From Escallonia rubra (Eukaryota > Streptophyta > Magnoliopsida > Escalloniales > Escalloniaceae), in contig JAVXUO010002732.1 in assembly GCA_033065855.1 (NCBI GenBank), positions 21,653 through 85,652 of the forward strand: DNA of 64,000 bases. The letters are read 5' to 3'. How positions within the stretch are numbered: the first letter of the stretch is position 1; the number at the start of each line of letters is the position of its first letter. This document shows positions 23,601 to 35,415 of the stretch, in pieces. The notes under the pieces are model-generated. The model ran no database searches, had not been told where the DNA came from, and saw only the letters and a program-made list of their open reading frames with translations. Position numbers and translations under genes: made by a program.

Positions 23601-25439
23601 GTGGCTTATGCTTCAAGAAAGCTGAAACCATATGAACAAAATTATCCAACACATGATCTTGAGTTAGCAGCGATTATGTTTGCATTGCATAAGTGGAGGC
23701 ATTATCTGTATGGTGCTGAGTTTGAGATTTTTACTGATCATAAGAGTTTGAAATACCTATTTTCTCAGCAAGATTTGAATATGAGACAGAGAAGGTGGAT
23801 GGAAGTACTCAATGATTATCATTGTACGATTCAGTATCACCCAGGTAAAGCCAATGTTGTTGCAGATGCACTAAGTAGGAAAGTACAAGTTGCTAGCTTA
23901 ATGGTGAAAGAGTGGAAGTTGATTGAGCAAGCTTGTTCATGGGAGTTATCTGTTACTGAGTCAGGAATTATTCTTGCAAATTTACAAGTGAAACCAGTGT
24001 TATTACAGAGAATCCAGGAGGAACAAGAAAGGAATTTGGAGTTGCAGATAGAAGTGAAGGATAAAGATGGAACCTTTAAACCCGAGTTTTCTATGGATAT
24101 TGATGGTGTCTTACGGTATAAAGACAGGATAGTTGTGCCTAACAATGAAGAGTTGAAAGGAGAAATACTGAAAGAGGCCCATAAGTCAAAGTATACAGTG
24201 CACCCAGGTGGAACAAAGATGTATCGAGATTTGAAATGTAATTATTGGTGGAATAACATGAAACGAGAAATAGCTGACTTTGTTTCAAGATGTATTGTAT
24301 GTCAACAAGTGAAAGCCGAACACCAAAGACCGGCGGGTCGATTGGAACCATTACCGGTACCCGAATGGAAGTGGGACCATATAACAATGGATTTTGTTAC
24401 AGGATTACCAAGGACCCGTGATGGGCATGATTCAGTATGGGTGATTGTGGATAGATTGACAAAATCTGCTCATTTCCTACCTGTACTTAAGACGTACTCA
24501 TTGGATAAATTAGCCCGAGTGTATGTACAAGAAATAGTTCGATTGCATGGGATACCAGTAAGTATTGTAAGTGATAGAGATCCAAGATTTACATCTCATT
24601 TCTGGAAGAGTTTGCAAGGTGCATTGGGTACAAATTTGAGATTTAGCACATCATTTCATCCTCAGACTGATGGACAATCTGAGAGAACTATTCAAACATT
24701 GGAGGATATGCTTCGTGCATGTGTGATAGATTTCAAAGGAAGTTGGGATCAACATCTGGCATTGATTGAATTTGCTTATAATAATAGTTATCATGCTAGT
24801 ATCGGTATGGCACCATATGAAGTCCTATATGGACGAAAGTGTCGCTCCCCAATTTGTTGGAGTGAAGTTGGAGAAAGGAGTTTAATTGGGCCACAGATAG
24901 TTCAAGAGACCACTGAAAAGATTCAGCAAATTCGGCAAAAGATTTTGACTGCTCAAAGCCGACAGAAAAGTTATGCTGATAACAGACGAAGAGAATTAGA
25001 ATTTTCAGTGGGAGATTTTGTATTTCTTAAGGTGTCGCCATTCAAAGGTATAAAGCGATTTGGAAAGAATGGCAAGTTGTCACCAAGATATATTGGCCCT
25101 TATGAAATATTGGATCGTGTTGGAAATTTGGCATACAGAGTTGCCTTACCTGTATCTTTGGAAGGAGTACATGATGTGTTCCATGTTTCTATGCTACGAA
25201 AGTATAACCCTGACCCATCTCATGTGATAAGCCCTGAGCCGATATCAGTCCAAACAGATTTGTCATATGAAGAGTTGCCGGTGCAGATTTTAGCTTTTGA
25301 TGTGAAAGTTTTGAGGAATAAAAGCATTTCGTTGGTTAAAGTTTTGTGGCAAAATCATGAAGTGGAGGAAGCCACGTGGGAAAAAGAGGAGGATATGCGG
25401 AGAGATTATCCGTATCTATTTGGTAAGTTTAAGTTATGA
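20673..25439 (+). CDS. Gag-Pol polyprotein of Tekay-like chromovirus, intact
   Basis: The frame is open from 20571; I prefer the ATG at 20673 (MADEGTQ), giving 1,588 codons. Residue numbers here count from 20571. Gag core about 145-310. Two CCHC zinc knuckles follow: C417-C420-H425-C430 and C437-C440-H445-C450. The protease active site is FDPGS at 511-515. Reverse transcriptase about 690-870 has D783 and the FIDD motif with D847/D848. RNase H has D994, E1031, D1056 and D1099. The integrase zinc site is H1204, H1211, C1241, C1244, and its DDE core is D1274, D1335, E1371. A chromodomain-like segment occupies about 1570-1605. All catalytic residues I can locate are present, so the element looks potentially active. 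The polyprotein would be processed by its own protease in cytoplasmic particles; chromodomains steer integration to particular chromatin. Confidence 0.97.
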   Translation: MADEGTQRKNNHEFNAEGQDGHNPQVNVEEHSTGNNNHVTNSGLLEACQILQQVVDEMRQMGGNPLVDTNVQEVVNEGNVRGAQQVEQPQEMLNTAKMLGDGGLTLDRFVKLIKNPFFGKPDPTLAEEWLARAEKILDTARIPNSQRLVYTSFMLEASAERWWKLLSMKWEREGVPSTWENFKREFTNKYVPAVTQERREVNFIKFEQRNMSVSVYESQFTDLARFCPHLVDTEERKVRKFVKGLNKDLWDKLIPLQLQTYMAVVDRALAIENDLEEQKNVDTEPFRAPSYGGQGNRNSGNVNPGGRGRGNTWQGNFQRALQGRNHNFYGNGQGRGRGNQMSGYTGSQASFAASSPGDNHKRRNQTEISSTQPSKQARIGERCTYCNWIGHTENECRRKMGLCIRCAQPGHIGKNCPYSGNQIMPRDNQGRGNLQGNAERPRVQGRAYALESHEVRDTSGVIEGTLTIFQCVARVLFDPGSTHSFISSYMVPMLPQEPELLPYVLDVSTPLGESTLVSLIYKSCAMIMGEHTVYADLIVLPIRGFDVLLGMDWLSSNRVSLDCFHKVVTFTKFDGELCKFQGRKDGDMNIISAIRAEKLLSRGCMGYLAYMVDKQKENVKIEDIHVVNEFVDVFPEDVTTLPVEREMEFVIELLPGTAPISKAPYRMAPAELRELKSQLQELLDKGFIRPSVSPWGAPVLFVKKKDGTMRLCMDYRQLNRVTIKNKYPLPHIDDLFDQLQGAVVFSKLDLRSGYHQLRIREEDIPKTAFRTRYGHYEFVVMPFGLTNAPAAFMDLMHRIFKEFLDQFVVVFIDDILVYSKSTEEHERHLRIVLQVLRDKKLYAKFNKCEFWLKQVAFLGHIVSEAGVTVDPSKIEAVLNWQVPKNVAEVRSFLGLAGYYRRFVQDFSRIAAPLSTLTRKEVAYQWTDMCEASFQELKTRLTTAPILTLPSGTKNFVVYSDASKEGLGCVLMQDGKVVAYASRKLKPYEQNYPTHDLELAAIMFALHKWRHYLYGAEFEIFTDHKSLKYLFSQQDLNMRQRRWMEVLNDYHCTIQYHPGKANVVADALSRKVQVASLMVKEWKLIEQACSWELSVTESGIILANLQVKPVLLQRIQEEQERNLELQIEVKDKDGTFKPEFSMDIDGVLRYKDRIVVPNNEELKGEILKEAHKSKYTVHPGGTKMYRDLKCNYWWNNMKREIADFVSRCIVCQQVKAEHQRPAGRLEPLPVPEWKWDHITMDFVTGLPRTRDGHDSVWVIVDRLTKSAHFLPVLKTYSLDKLARVYVQEIVRLHGIPVSIVSDRDPRFTSHFWKSLQGALGTNLRFSTSFHPQTDGQSERTIQTLEDMLRACVIDFKGSWDQHLALIEFAYNNSYHASIGMAPYEVLYGRKCRSPICWSEVGERSLIGPQIVQETTEKIQQIRQKILTAQSRQKSYADNRRRELEFSVGDFVFLKVSPFKGIKRFGKNGKLSPRYIGPYEILDRVGNLAYRVALPVSLEGVHDVFHVSMLRKYNPDPSHVISPEPISVQTDLSYEELPVQILAFDVKVLRNKSISLVKVLWQNHEVEEATWEKEEDMRRDYPYLFGKFKL

Positions 25440-25460
25440 ATTTGGGGACCAAATTCTTTT

Positions 25461-25473
25461 AAGGAGTGAAGGG
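25461..25473 (+). promoter_or_regulatory. Polypurine tract of the Tekay-like element
   Basis: AAGGAGTGAAGGG immediately before the 3' LTR. Such tracts prime plus-strand DNA synthesis. A single T interrupts the purines. Confidence 0.8.
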
Positions 25474-27559
25474 TGTGAGAACCCAACATTTTATATGGTT
25501 TGATTACATATTTAAGTATGATTAGATAAACCACTTTTGTGAAAATGGTTATGATGAACTATGCATGATAACATATTTGAATGTATGTTTAAATGTTAGA
25601 CACCTTGAATTGAGTAAATTTTCTAAAAAGGTGCACGAAGTGCTAGAAATGGAAAAGAGTATTTAATGTTTAGAAACTTTAAATGATCACTTGGAATGAC
25701 CAAAGATATTTTGAGAAGAGTTGGAAACGAAAAATGGTGAAACCTTTAGCTGGGAGTAAACGGTTGTTGACCGGACTGCCTGTGAATTGTTTTGCTTTTG
25801 GCAAAGAATTATGCCACCTCGTGCTTGTGACGTGTCAACATAGTATTGTGACACGTCGTGCTTCGAGCCTTGTCGTACTTTGGTTAGCATTGTCGTGCTT
25901 ACTAGGTGGCACAACCGTGTCTTGCCACCTCATGCTTCCAGCCTTGTCATGCTTGCCAGGTGGCACAACTGTGTCTTGCCACCTCGTGCTTTGAGCCTTG
26001 TCGTGCTTGCTAGGTGGCACAACTGTGTCTTGCCACCATGTGCCTTGAGCCTTGTCGTGCTTGCTAGGTGGCACAATCGTGTCTTGCCACCTCGTGCTTA
26101 AAGCCTCGTCGTGCTTGACTTTTGCACCTCTTCACCTTCACTTGACACCTCCTACTTGCTTCTAACTTGATATAAAAGACCCAATTGACCTGCTTAAATT
26201 CTCTTACCTCGTTTTTAGAGAAAAGTGCAAGAAAAGCAACCAAAAACCTCCCAAAATCTAGAATTAAGGCTTGTTTTTGAAAAGGAACCTCAAACAGTTG
26301 ATTTGGAAAGTTCCTATGAGCTTCAAACAGTGTTTTGAACGTGTTTTGAGGAGTATTTTAAAGGTGTTTCAAATCTGAAAATTGGGTCTTTCATCTCTTC
26401 TTTAAGGTAAGATAGTTAAAGCTTTTTAATGGGCTTTTAAGACATGAATATGGATATATGCTATGTTAGCGTAACTCTTTTAGTATGAATCATTTGTCAA
26501 ACATTTAAATACTTGTTAGAGACTTGTTAGTAAGTGAATCTATTCATGTTTAACATATTGGAGGTTATGGAAGACGTGAAATAGGTTATGGTATGTGTGA
26601 ATTGTGGATTTATGTCAAACTAGACATGGTTAGAATATGGTTTTGGACATGTTTGTTATGTCCTATAATTGAACTAATTTGCTGAATATAAATGATTATG
26701 TTACATGTCCAAGATGTTATGAAGATGACGTTACGTGATGAAAGTGACTAAATATTTGATAGCTATGTATGAAATGATATATTTTCTTGCACATGAGCAT
26801 GTTACATCCTTTCATTGAAAGGGATGGTTGATATACTGTTGATGATTATTATGTTACCCCGTTCAAATGATTGGGGGTTGATTTGTTTGTGTTTGAGTAG
26901 CGGTGCACCGTATGAGCCGAACAATTGTATCTCCGACTGCTACCCGAGGCAGTATCGGTGTCCATTTGTTTTCGGTTACTTTGCCTTTGGCCGAGGCAAA
27001 GGTTGTGATCTTATATCCCGGGTGTGGTGACATAAGGGTGGTCTATTGATGGGACTGAATTCGGGAATGGTAAACTCTTGTAATGCTCAACTAAGTGTGA
27101 ACATTTGATATGTGTTATGTGCACATGTAGAACTGCTTAATGTGATTGAATTGCAATAGCATGCATTATCAGTATTCTTGAGTTGAAAGTTACATTAAAT
27201 GTCTTTGATTATCTTATTGAGCCAGTGGGCTGACGGGTTTTTACCCATAATAACATTTTAGATCAAGGAGCCGGTCCCTCGAAAGGCAAGGAGAAGGTGT
27301 GAGGCACGGTGAGAAGACGGGCAAGGGGTCACTTGTACATTTGTGAATTAAGTTGTACTTACGTAGTACAGTATGTCAACTTTGAGATCTGGCAGAGAGC
27401 TTACTAGGTGTGTTTTGTAACAGTAAACTCTTTAATTTTGTATAATATGGTTTGATTACCAAGTGAGTTAGAATGAGTTGTATTATCAGTTTGATGTGAT
27501 TAGCTGATGTGTCGTAATGCTCCAGCCGGGTTGAGTTAACCTTAAGTTGGGGCGTTACA
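25474..27559 (+). repeat. 3' LTR of the Tekay-like element
   Basis: Collinear with 18419-20504 at a constant offset of 7,055 bp and the same length. It has the same TATA-like box and minisatellite and is followed by the CTTCC target duplication. Confidence 0.95.
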
Positions 27560-29119
27560 CTTCCTCTTCACCCTTTTGCTCTTCATTTCTTCGAGCATTA
27601 TCGCATGGCTCCCGGGCAGTTTATTCCAAATGGTTGGAGGAAGCTTGCTGGTCTTATATATTTGGTCCAGACTTCAGGCTACAAACCAGATGCAACAGAT
27701 TCTATGAGAGTGTTCTTTGAAATCTGTTTCGTCAAATGAGTCGCCAACTGCCCGGGATGGTATTACATTCATAATAGGCAACGACTTCTGAAGGGAGGCC
27801 CAAAGTCAAATAAAGGCTGGCATTCTAGATACTTCTTCGTTGTCCGCCTGGACAAGGGGGAGCTTCCGTTTGATAGAGACTGGAATCCTTTTTGTAAGGA
27901 TTTCGAGAATCCTGGCAAGCCCACTCCCAACAATCTTACTAAGCATATTCTTTGCCACATCAAACTTCGAGGCGGTCTTTCTATTGATGAGCCTCTGTCA
28001 GAGGAACAATTGGAGTGGGTGAAGATCATTCCTCCAAAGCCCATTACAGCTGGTCTTTCGATTCCTCCTCCTCCTCCCGCTATTCATAGCGTGTCATCTA
28101 CCGAGACCGTTCCTCTAGGTGTGCTTTATGGAAGTCATTGATTTCATTTTGGTTTTTGTATTTATTCCCGTACTGATTCTTTCTTCATTGCAGAAATGGC
28201 TAGTTGAAGTGGAAAATCGCCACAGGGAGGCTTTCTTGGTGTTCTTCAGAAAGCTAAGGGGAAGCGAAAGGAGAAACAGCCAAGTGTGGAGTTTCCCCCT
28301 GCTCCTAAGAGGACTAGAGTCACTCCTCCATAACGTTCTCCACGGATCCTTGAGCAAGTGTCCATCGAAGATGATCCTATCTTTCGACCAAGATGGACAC
28401 TTAGGCGTGATGACCTTGGGATGCCGGACAGCCAGGTCTCGGAGCAGCATCTTCTTCATGGAATTCTTCCTCGAGATAAGGAGGTCTTCCAGACTCAGAC
28501 ACACGAGACCTTTGCCTGCTCCTTCGCCCAGGCCATGTATACGGTAACATCCTTTCTCTCAACTAGGTTTCTATTTTGATTTCAACTTCCATTTAGCAGA
28601 TGGTTCCAATATTCATTCCAGATGTACGCTAGCGGATCTGAGATGCTTTCTCACTTTGAGATGGCGAGGCAGGTGGCAGCAGATGAGGCTCAATAGAATA
28701 TGGAAGCTGTTAAGGAGGCACAAGAAGTTTCTCATCGTGCTGAAGAGCTGAGCAAGAAAGAGGCTGATCATCTTGCTCAGATCGCGACTCTGGAGAAGAG
28801 GCTGGAGTGACTCAAGAGGAAGGCGGCTGAAGAGATGACGACAGCTCGGGACCAAGGCATCCGCGACTTTCTGGATGGAAACGCTGGGGAAGAATGGCTG
28901 AAGAAGCGAACAGATGATGGCTTGGATATCTATGAGATGGGCTTCATGAAGGCCAAAGAGATGTTCATTGAGCGCTTCCCTGACATGCCGTTGGATGACT
29001 TTGTTATGCCTGCAGTTGTGTCTCCATCAGGGGAGACTGTTATGCCTTCAGAGGCAGGTGATGCCGCGGCTTCCCATCCTCCTGAGGAGGGCCTTTCGGG
29101 CCATGCCCATGAGTCTTAG
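27560..29119 (+). pseudogene. Tat accessory ORF (PF04195-like), 3' part
   Basis: It resumes after the Tekay element with LHPFALHFFEHYRMAPGQF and continues to a TGA near 27738. The same frame then carries GWYYIHNRQRLLKG and NKGWHSRYFFVV, blocks typical of the gypsy-type transposase domain. A donor near 28117 and acceptor near 28195, and a second pair near 28543 and 28620, suggest introns. The last part is a coiled coil (28620-28830, two stops inside) followed by an acidic tail ending at 29119. With the 5' part it forms one interrupted, decayed gene lying antisense to gag-pol. Its biochemical role is unknown. Confidence 0.7.
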
Positions 29120-29922
29120 AGTTTTATTGTTTGTATCTAGGCTCTTTTGTTTAGACCGAGTACTCTGATGCCCTTTCAAGGGCTTGTTTAAAACTCTATC
29201 TTTTATTATTGCATTTTGGTTTTTGCTATATGTTTGTCGTGGTTTATGATACCATTCACATAGCATTGTCTACTTTTACTTTAACTCTAACTCTTTATTC
29301 GTCACTTAAAGAGTTGGCAAAGAAGTCGAGCACCCTCGCTCGGCCTATATTTCGAAGAAGCAAAAGCTTTGGTGAAGTGTCGGTGCCCCGATTAACTTTT
29401 TTTTCTTCACGGACTTAGATCTGTAGCTAATCCGTTTGGCCTTCTCTCGTATTTTTATAAAACCCAAGAGTTATACACTCTGTTCTGGGAGAGAGTTCGA
29501 CCATCACTCTGTTTGGACATAATGTTTTGTATAAGTTGATCACTCTGTTCGGGCAGAGTGTTCGGCAAACATTCTGTTCGGACATAATATTTTAGCTAGG
29601 TTGATCACTCTGTTCGGGCAGAGTGTTCGGCCATCACTATGTTCGGACATAATGTTTTGGCTAAGTTGATCACTCTGTTCGGGCAGAGTGTTCGGTCATC
29701 ACTCTGTTCGGACAGAATGTTTTGGCTAAGTTTACATTACAACAATACTAAGAAAAATAACTTTATTGCTCGATCAAAAGATAAAGTTTACATTGGATTG
29801 CTTGACAACCCATTTATTCAAAAAAAATTCTGCTAAAGACTATTTCTAAGATATTGGAGTTCTTACAAGGCCTGTTCCCCTTATCCCCCAAAAAAGGAAG
29901 TGTCTTGGCTCGGGCCAGGACA
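29120..29922. other. Non-coding segment between accessory ORF and integrase, with tandem array
   Basis: No gene is seen. It holds the 65-bp array described separately and AT-rich sequence on either side. In Tat elements this is the region between the end of pol and the antisense ORF. Confidence 0.6.
29476..29734. repeat. 65-bp tandem repeat, four copies
   Basis: Unit: CACTCTGTTCGGGCAGAGTG, then TTCGGCCATCACTCTGTTCG, then GACATAATGTTTTGGCTAAG and TTGAT. The first 20 bases form a small hairpin (CACTCTG/CAGAGTG). Copies differ by a few substitutions each. Confidence 0.9.
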
Positions 29923-30921
29923 CTACTGGTAATATCTGCGCAAGTTCTCAGCATTCCAAGTACGAGGGATGGATCCCCCCGAAAGTGTTTCCAGTGCGTA
30001 GGTGCCCGGTTTGAGCACATTTACAACACGGTAAGGCCCTTCCCAATTTAGAGATAACTTTCCCATCGATGCCTTTGGATCGGAGACTTCTAATTTGCGA
30101 AGGACTAAATCTCCCTCGTTAAACTGCTTGGATCGGACTCTCTGATTGTAATATTCTGTGACTCGTTGTTTTATGACAACAGATCGTGCATGGGCTTGAG
30201 TTCGAGCTTCTTCTACCAAATCAAGACTTGCACGGAGTCCAACTTCGTTGTTTAATTCATTTAAATGTAAGGCCCGTATTGTTGGAACTCCTATCTCAAC
30301 TGGCAACATTGCTTCCGTTCCATAGCAGAGTAAGAAAGGTGTTTCCCCTGTGACCGAATGTGGAGTTGTTCGATAAGCCCACAACACTTTAGGGAGTTCG
30401 TCTACCCATGCTCTTTTAGCTTCATCTAGCTTCTTTTTCAACCCTTGTAAGATGCTTCGATTCATGTTTTTAGTCTGGCCATTGGATTGTGGATGAGCTA
30501 CAAAAGTGAATCTTAAATTGATCGAAAGATTCGTACAAAAGGTTCGGAAGTTGTTGTTGTCAAACTGTTTTCCGTTATCAACGACCAAAGCTCTTGGTAC
30601 TCCAAAACGGCAGACAACATTTTTTCAAAAGAAATCTTCACACTTGGCTGAAGTAATAGTTGCCAGAGATTCTGCTTCAATCCATTTGGTGAAGTAGTCT
30701 ATTGCCACAATCACAAATCGTCGTTATCCAGACCCCGTGGGAAAAGGTCCCAGTAGATCCATTCCCCATACAGCAAAGGGAATGGGAGAAACAATCGAAG
30801 TTAAAGGAACAACTGGTGTATGAGAAACCGGTGTAAACTTCTGACACTTATCGTATTTTCGCATGAATTCGATGGCGTCCTTCTGCATCGTAGGCCAGTA
30901 ATATCCTTGCCTTAAGATTTT
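29923..30921 (-). pseudogene. Tat integrase, broken
   Basis: The minus strand reads a zinc-binding part (CQKFTPVSH), a VWGMDLLGPFP core with the first Asp, two in-frame stops (near 30725 and 30626), then VVDNGKQFDN with the second Asp. The block HPQSNGQTKNMNRSIL follows, where functional Tat integrases have VE rather than TK; the catalytic Glu is thus replaced. The C-terminal part continues to WEGPYRVVNVLKPGTY and ENLRRYYQ and ends at 29923. The enzyme would insert the element DNA into chromosomes. Stops and the lost Glu make this copy inactive. Confidence 0.85.
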
Positions 30922-31524
30922 CTATGCCAATGTCCTCCCTCCAAGATGTTGGCCACATATCCCTTCATGTACTTCTTGTAATGCGTATAGGGATTCTGAT
31001 GGGCGTAGACATCTGAGGTAAGGAAGGCTGAATGATTTCTTGTATAGAGTTCCTTTAACTAAAGCATACCGCGCAGCTTGGACACGAAGGTTCCTCGCCT
31101 CATGTCTTTCACTTGGTAATTCGCATGTGGACAAGTATTTGATGATCATATCCATCCAACAGGGTTCTTGATCTATGATTTCAATCTCAGCTTGAGAACT
31201 GATACTGCGTTCCTTAAGGAATTCAAGGTATACCGGGCGCTGAACATCAGTTTCTTCAGCAGAAGTAAGCCTTGATAATGTATCTGCCTGAGTATTCTGA
31301 TCTCGGGGGATTTGGTGAATGGTGAAGTTTTGAAACCTCACAGCTGAAATTTTAACTAAGTTGAGATATTGAGCCATTCGTTCGTCTCTGACCTCGTAAT
31401 CTCCCAAGACATGATTGACCACTAGTTGGGAATCACTATGAACTGATAGTGAGTCCACTTTTAAGGCATGTGCTAGCCTTATCCCCGCAAGAAGAGCTTC
31501 ATATTCTGCTTCGTTATTTGAGGC
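30922..31524 (-). pseudogene. Tat second RNase H and linker, joined to protease by a deletion
   Basis: It begins at a TAA stop in the motif [20 protein letters not shown] (usually [14 protein letters not shown]), the start of the second half of the archaeal-type RNase H unique to Tat elements. It continues with [12 protein letters not shown], containing an expected catalytic Asp, and [11 protein letters not shown]. The linker to integrase follows, ending in the HLGGRTLA segment. Immediately upstream in the same frame is the end of the protease region (RLELVDC). The whole reverse transcriptase, first RNase H and the beginning of this domain are missing. Confidence 0.85.
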
Positions 31525-32631
31525 TTAAAATCCACAATCCACCAGCTCGAGCCTGGTGTCTTCCTTAAGATTTGAAGCTATCCGAACCGTTTTGTTTTCT
31601 TCTCCAGGATATACTTCAATGCTTATAAGATCTTCAACCGGTTCTCCCCTTTGCATCTTTGTATCCTCCCGGAGGTCTTCGATAATGAGTGCTTCCTTGT
31701 TCTTTGATCGGCATGAAGTCACGTAGCACTGACGAGCTGTAGTCTCATCTCTTTTCACCTCTCCAATCCCGTGTTCCATGGGGAACTTCATCTTGAGGTG
31801 ATAAGTTGACACTACAGCCTGTAATTGATTGAGTGCTGGTCGTCCCAATATGGCGTTGTATGCTGAAGGGACCTTTACCACCACAAAATCAAGCATGAAG
31901 TTGGCTTGTGCCGGAGGTGTGCCAATCGCAACTGGGAGTGCGATAATACCTTCGACTGTAACTGGATGATTGGGGAATCCATACAACGGTGTATCCATCT
32001 TTCGTAGACGATCCGTTGGAATGTTCATCTTCTTGAATGCATCGTAAAATAAGACTTCTGCGGAACTTCCATTATCAATCAATACATGTTTCACATCAAA
32101 ATTTCCAGCCTTAATCGTGATGACCAATGGATCATCATGAGGAGTTTTTATATCCTTTGAATCTTCGTCGGAAAAGGTGATCACCGCTGCGGGTACTGTC
32201 TTCTGTTTCTTATTCGGGGGCTGACTCGTTATGCACACTTCTCTGGCGTATGCTTTTCGAGCTTGTCCTGATGAACCTCCTGCGGCTAATCCCCCAGATA
32301 TAGTGTTGATTGTACCTGCATTCTCTTCCCGATCTTCTCTTTCTTCCATGGCCGGAGGTGTCTGTTGTCTTCCTTCTCTAGGAGCTACAAACTTTCTCAA
32401 TTGGCCACGCTTCATAAGGGCCTCAATTGCTTGTTTAAGCGACCCGCAATTGTCAGTTGCGTGGCCATGATCTTTGTGAAAGTGACACCACAAATCTGTG
32501 TTCCTTTTATTTGGTCGGGATCTCATTTTGTCTGGCCACTGAAGAGTTTTATTGTCTTTGATCTCGTGGAGAATCTGTGATGGTTTTCCATTTAGGGGTC
32601 TCAGATTTTCCGAAGCAAACGGGTCTTTCAA
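31525..32631 (-). pseudogene. Tat gag C-terminus and protease
   Basis: The open frame carries a zinc-knuckle-like CHFHKDHGHATDNC near its start. An acidic Glu/Arg-rich linker follows, then the aspartic protease core: VKHVLIDNGSSAEVLF with the catalytic Asp in the Asp-Asn/Ser-Gly-Ser type motif, and YNAILGRPALNQL near the end. This is typical of Tat/Athila. The frame is one base out relative to the gag segment upstream, joining near 32630. It runs without a stop into the deletion junction with RNase H. With the polymerase gone it has no autonomous role. Confidence 0.85.
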
Positions 32632-32936
32632 GCGCCGTTTTCATCACGCTTAGATCGTTTTGCTGACTTTCCCCCTTGAGGAGTTATCTCTCGAGATCGT
32701 TTCTTCTTTTCTTCCTTCTCTTCTCCACGTCGTCCTCTGTGTGTTTCCAGGTATTCTTCAGCTTGAATATATTTGTTAGCCTTTTCGAGAAGGGCTTTCA
32801 TATTACCTGGAGGACTTTTGTTCACAGAGAACGCAAACTTAGATGTCGGTCGGAGACCTCGGAGGAGGGCAGTATACTTCACGGATTCGTCTAAGTTATC
32901 GATTTCCAAAGTAGCTGCGTTGAATCGTTCGAGGAA
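32628..32936 (-). pseudogene. Tat gag central part, cut by CACTA insertion
   Basis: Minus-strand frame FLERFNAATLEIDNLDES, then YTALLRGLRPTSKFAFSV, and a Lys/Arg/Glu-rich tail. The first block normally follows a RESL..-like stretch of gag. Here that stretch (NESLACF) lies on the far side of the CACTA at 43944 onward, and the GAA duplicated at the insertion is part of the Phe-Leu junction. Confidence 0.85.
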
Positions 32937-32952
32937 CACTACAAGAAAATAG

Positions 32953-33310
32953 GCTTTTAGCGACGGGGAAATCCGTCGCTAAACGAATTAGCGACGGATT
33001 CACCGTCGCTAAATATCCCTCTTATAAAAGCCCGTCACTAATAGTTTAGCGACGGAATTTTTAAATCCGTCGCTAAATATGTCATTTTTACCGACGGATT
33101 TATTTTTCATTAGCGACGGATATTCCGTCGCAAATTATATTTTTAGAATTTTAATTTATTTTCTTTTTTGTCAAATTAGCGACAGATTTGATATTTTCGC
33201 GACGGAATATTCTGTCGCTAAAAAACATATTTAGCGACGGAATATTCCGTCGCGAAATAACTGATTGTAGGAATCTTTAGCGACGGAATTAATCCGTCGC
33301 CAAAAGTCAA
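32953..33310. repeat. CACTA subterminal repeats, left (3') side
   Basis: More than a dozen copies of TTAGCGACGGA or its complement TCCGTCGCTAA, often paired head to head as in GCGACGGAATATTCCGTCGC. They are the likely binding sites of the TNPA-like protein. Confidence 0.9.
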
Positions 33311-33570
33311 TTTTTTTTTTGAATTTTTTTTTATTTTTCAATTACCCAGACCTGTAATACAATTTTCAATTCTCAACAACAACGCACAATAATCAATACA
33401 GAAAGAAATATATATAATCAATTATAAAAAATATTTATTATAAAAAAAACTCATACATGTACAAGCCGGGAACCGGATATAGCCGGTTAGGAGAGGGGAG
33501 AAGAGTACAAGCCAGGCGCGGGGGGCGCGGGGGGGGGGGGAAGCTAGGAACGGGCACGGGAAGGGGCTCA

Positions 33571-35247
33571 TCAGGGGTTCCCGAGTCCCGGATCTGGATC
33601 CTGCTGATCCGGGGCCGGGGCGGCCAGTCCAGCAGTGCCCTGCTCCCTGATCATCCGGCACACCACTGTAGCAATGCGCTGGATCTCCTCGTCGTCCAAC
33701 TGAGGCCGAGGAGCCGGTGTCTGTGGAGGGGCAGCAGGGGGTGAGGACGCTCCTATCACGGTACGAGCAGTCGTGCTAGGCAGGCCGCGTATGCGGCCGT
33801 TCGGCCGATTCACGACCTCCGGCGTATCCAGCCATCGCTTCAACCCCCCAGTACTCGCAGCCGTACTAGTGGACGCTGATGGCTGTCCGGACTGCTGCTC
33901 GGACCCCCTTAGCCGTTCATACGAGGCCTGCAAAAATAGTGGTTTAACGATATGTTAGGGCATTAATTAACGAAACAGACATTGAGGATAGAAAGAAAAA
34001 ACATTAACTTATATAAATTGACTCACATCGATCCGCCGGGCAATATCTGAAATATAGTCGCCTGCCCGGTGCGTCTCGTCCTTGTCCTTCTTCCGCACGT
34101 GCGTCTGAGTATAGGTCAGAGCTATGACCTCATCCTCCTCTAGATCCGGGTGCTCAACAGCGTTCATGTGTCGGACGATGTCGTGTGGCACCGACCCCCC
34201 CGTGTGCGTCGAATCTCTGTTCTGTCTGTTCTCAGCCCCGCTATTACTCTTAGCGTCCCAACCTGGATCCGCAGCCCACCGATCTATCATCTCCCCCCAT
34301 ACACGGTGAGATATCCAATGTGGGGGATATCTCGTCATGTCCGTCATCGGGGCACCCGCGGGCAGCGCCTTCTTCGCCCAGTCCCGTGCATCATGAGCCA
34401 TCGGCGGTAATTCTTACCGATGTAGGCAAAGAAAGCCTGCTGCCCCAGTACCTGCTACTCAGGCGTGTTAAACGTGAACCCCTCTTGTAAGGCATTCAAT
34501 AACACAAATTAACAACATAAAACAAACTGTAATTTAACATTTACTAACGCTGAAAAAAATACTTCACCGTACCAGCCACTCCTCCCATTGGGCCTCCCTC
34601 GCAGCGGCATCCCAGTCCTTCCAGTACAGGCGTGGCTCGAAGAATCGGCCCTTCACAAGAACGCCGATCTTCGTCCTCGCCATATTCTCCAGGATCCTGC
34701 CAAAGAAGTAATTAAATTAATTAATACAGTTCAAATATAAATTAACACCCAAAAATTTTAAACATAAGGCATGAGGTGATATTTTTAGTACTTACAGGCC
34801 CTCCTGCGTGAGCGTAACTCGCTGTTTACGCTGGGGGTCGATGCGTACCCCGCGTGTCGGACCACGGCCTCGTCGAGATCCTACAAAACACAGACATTAA
34901 TATAGTTCAAATATAAGGCTAGCGAAAATGTACGAAACACCGTTTTATCAACTATACCTGAGGTAGAACCCATGGAATATGGAGAATGCACGCGCGTGTG
35001 GGATGAATCTGCGTCGGGCTGGGGCGACGGCTCGAGCTGGGGTGACGGCTGGGGCGACGGCGATGGCTGGGGCTGGGGCGACAGTGACGGCGACGGCTGG
35101 GGCTGGGCCCCCGATGGCTGTCCGCGATCACTCTGTGCCTCGTCATCAGTAGGCAATGACGAGGTGGGACTAACCGGGGAGGAAGCAGCTCGGCGTCCAG
35201 CCCGGCCACGAATAGCCCGTATCCTATCCATATCTGACTTCATATAG
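33571..35247 (-). pseudogene. TNPA-like protein (Transposase_24, PF03004-like) of the CACTA element
   Basis: Multi-exon gene on the minus strand. Exon 1 (35247-34958) is Pro/Ser/Gln-rich. Exon 2 (34880-34796) reads RRGRGPTRGVRIDP. Exon 3 (34696-34573) reads FFEPRLYWKDWDAAAREAQW. A segment near 34470-34380 has a stop and a one-base shift. Then come PPHWISHRVWGEMIDRW (34350-34290), TGGSVPHDIVRHMN and THVRKKD, and the last exon (33933-33571) with MIREQGTAG near the end. The W..H..W motif, GGS and TH-RK signatures are those of the second CACTA protein, which binds subterminal repeats. The junctions used keep frame except near 34400, so it may be broken. Confidence 0.75.
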
Positions 35248-35310
35248 ATTATATACAAAGACATTAACACATGAAAAACAATAATTTAGGCATAAATCAT
35301 CATCGGCACT

Positions 35311-35332
35311 ATATATATATATATATATATAT
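35311..35332. repeat. (AT)n microsatellite
   Basis: Eleven AT dinucleotides in the spacer between the two CACTA genes. Confidence 0.9.
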
Positions 35333-35415
35333 GAACGGATGTGCAAAAACACATCAATAAACACCAAGTTCTAAAATGTTACTACATTTTTCCCGTGATG
35401 TTACAACATTACAAG

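Larger units (their letters stand above)
18414..27564 (+). mobile_element. Tekay/Del-like chromovirus, complete and very young
   Basis: The two LTRs (18419-20504 and 25474-27559) are each 2,086 bp, start TGTGAG and end TTACA. They are flanked by a perfect 5-bp target duplication CTTCC (18414-18418 and 27560-27564). Comparing them by eye, I see two substitutions (one near 18869/25924, one near 20473/27528) and no length change. The element has an intact single polyprotein frame, a primer-binding site and a polypurine tract, and the chromodomain at the end of the polyprotein. At commonly used plant substitution rates, two differences imply insertion within roughly the last hundred thousand years. 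It interrupts the Tat accessory ORF. Confidence 0.95.

Noticed and set aside
29476..29734. 65-bp hairpin-containing repeats as tandem small-RNA or tRNA-like genes
   Set aside because: The 7-bp stem is short, no tRNA boxes or promoter elements are seen, and the position fits the usual tandem repeats between pol and the 3' LTR in Tat elements.
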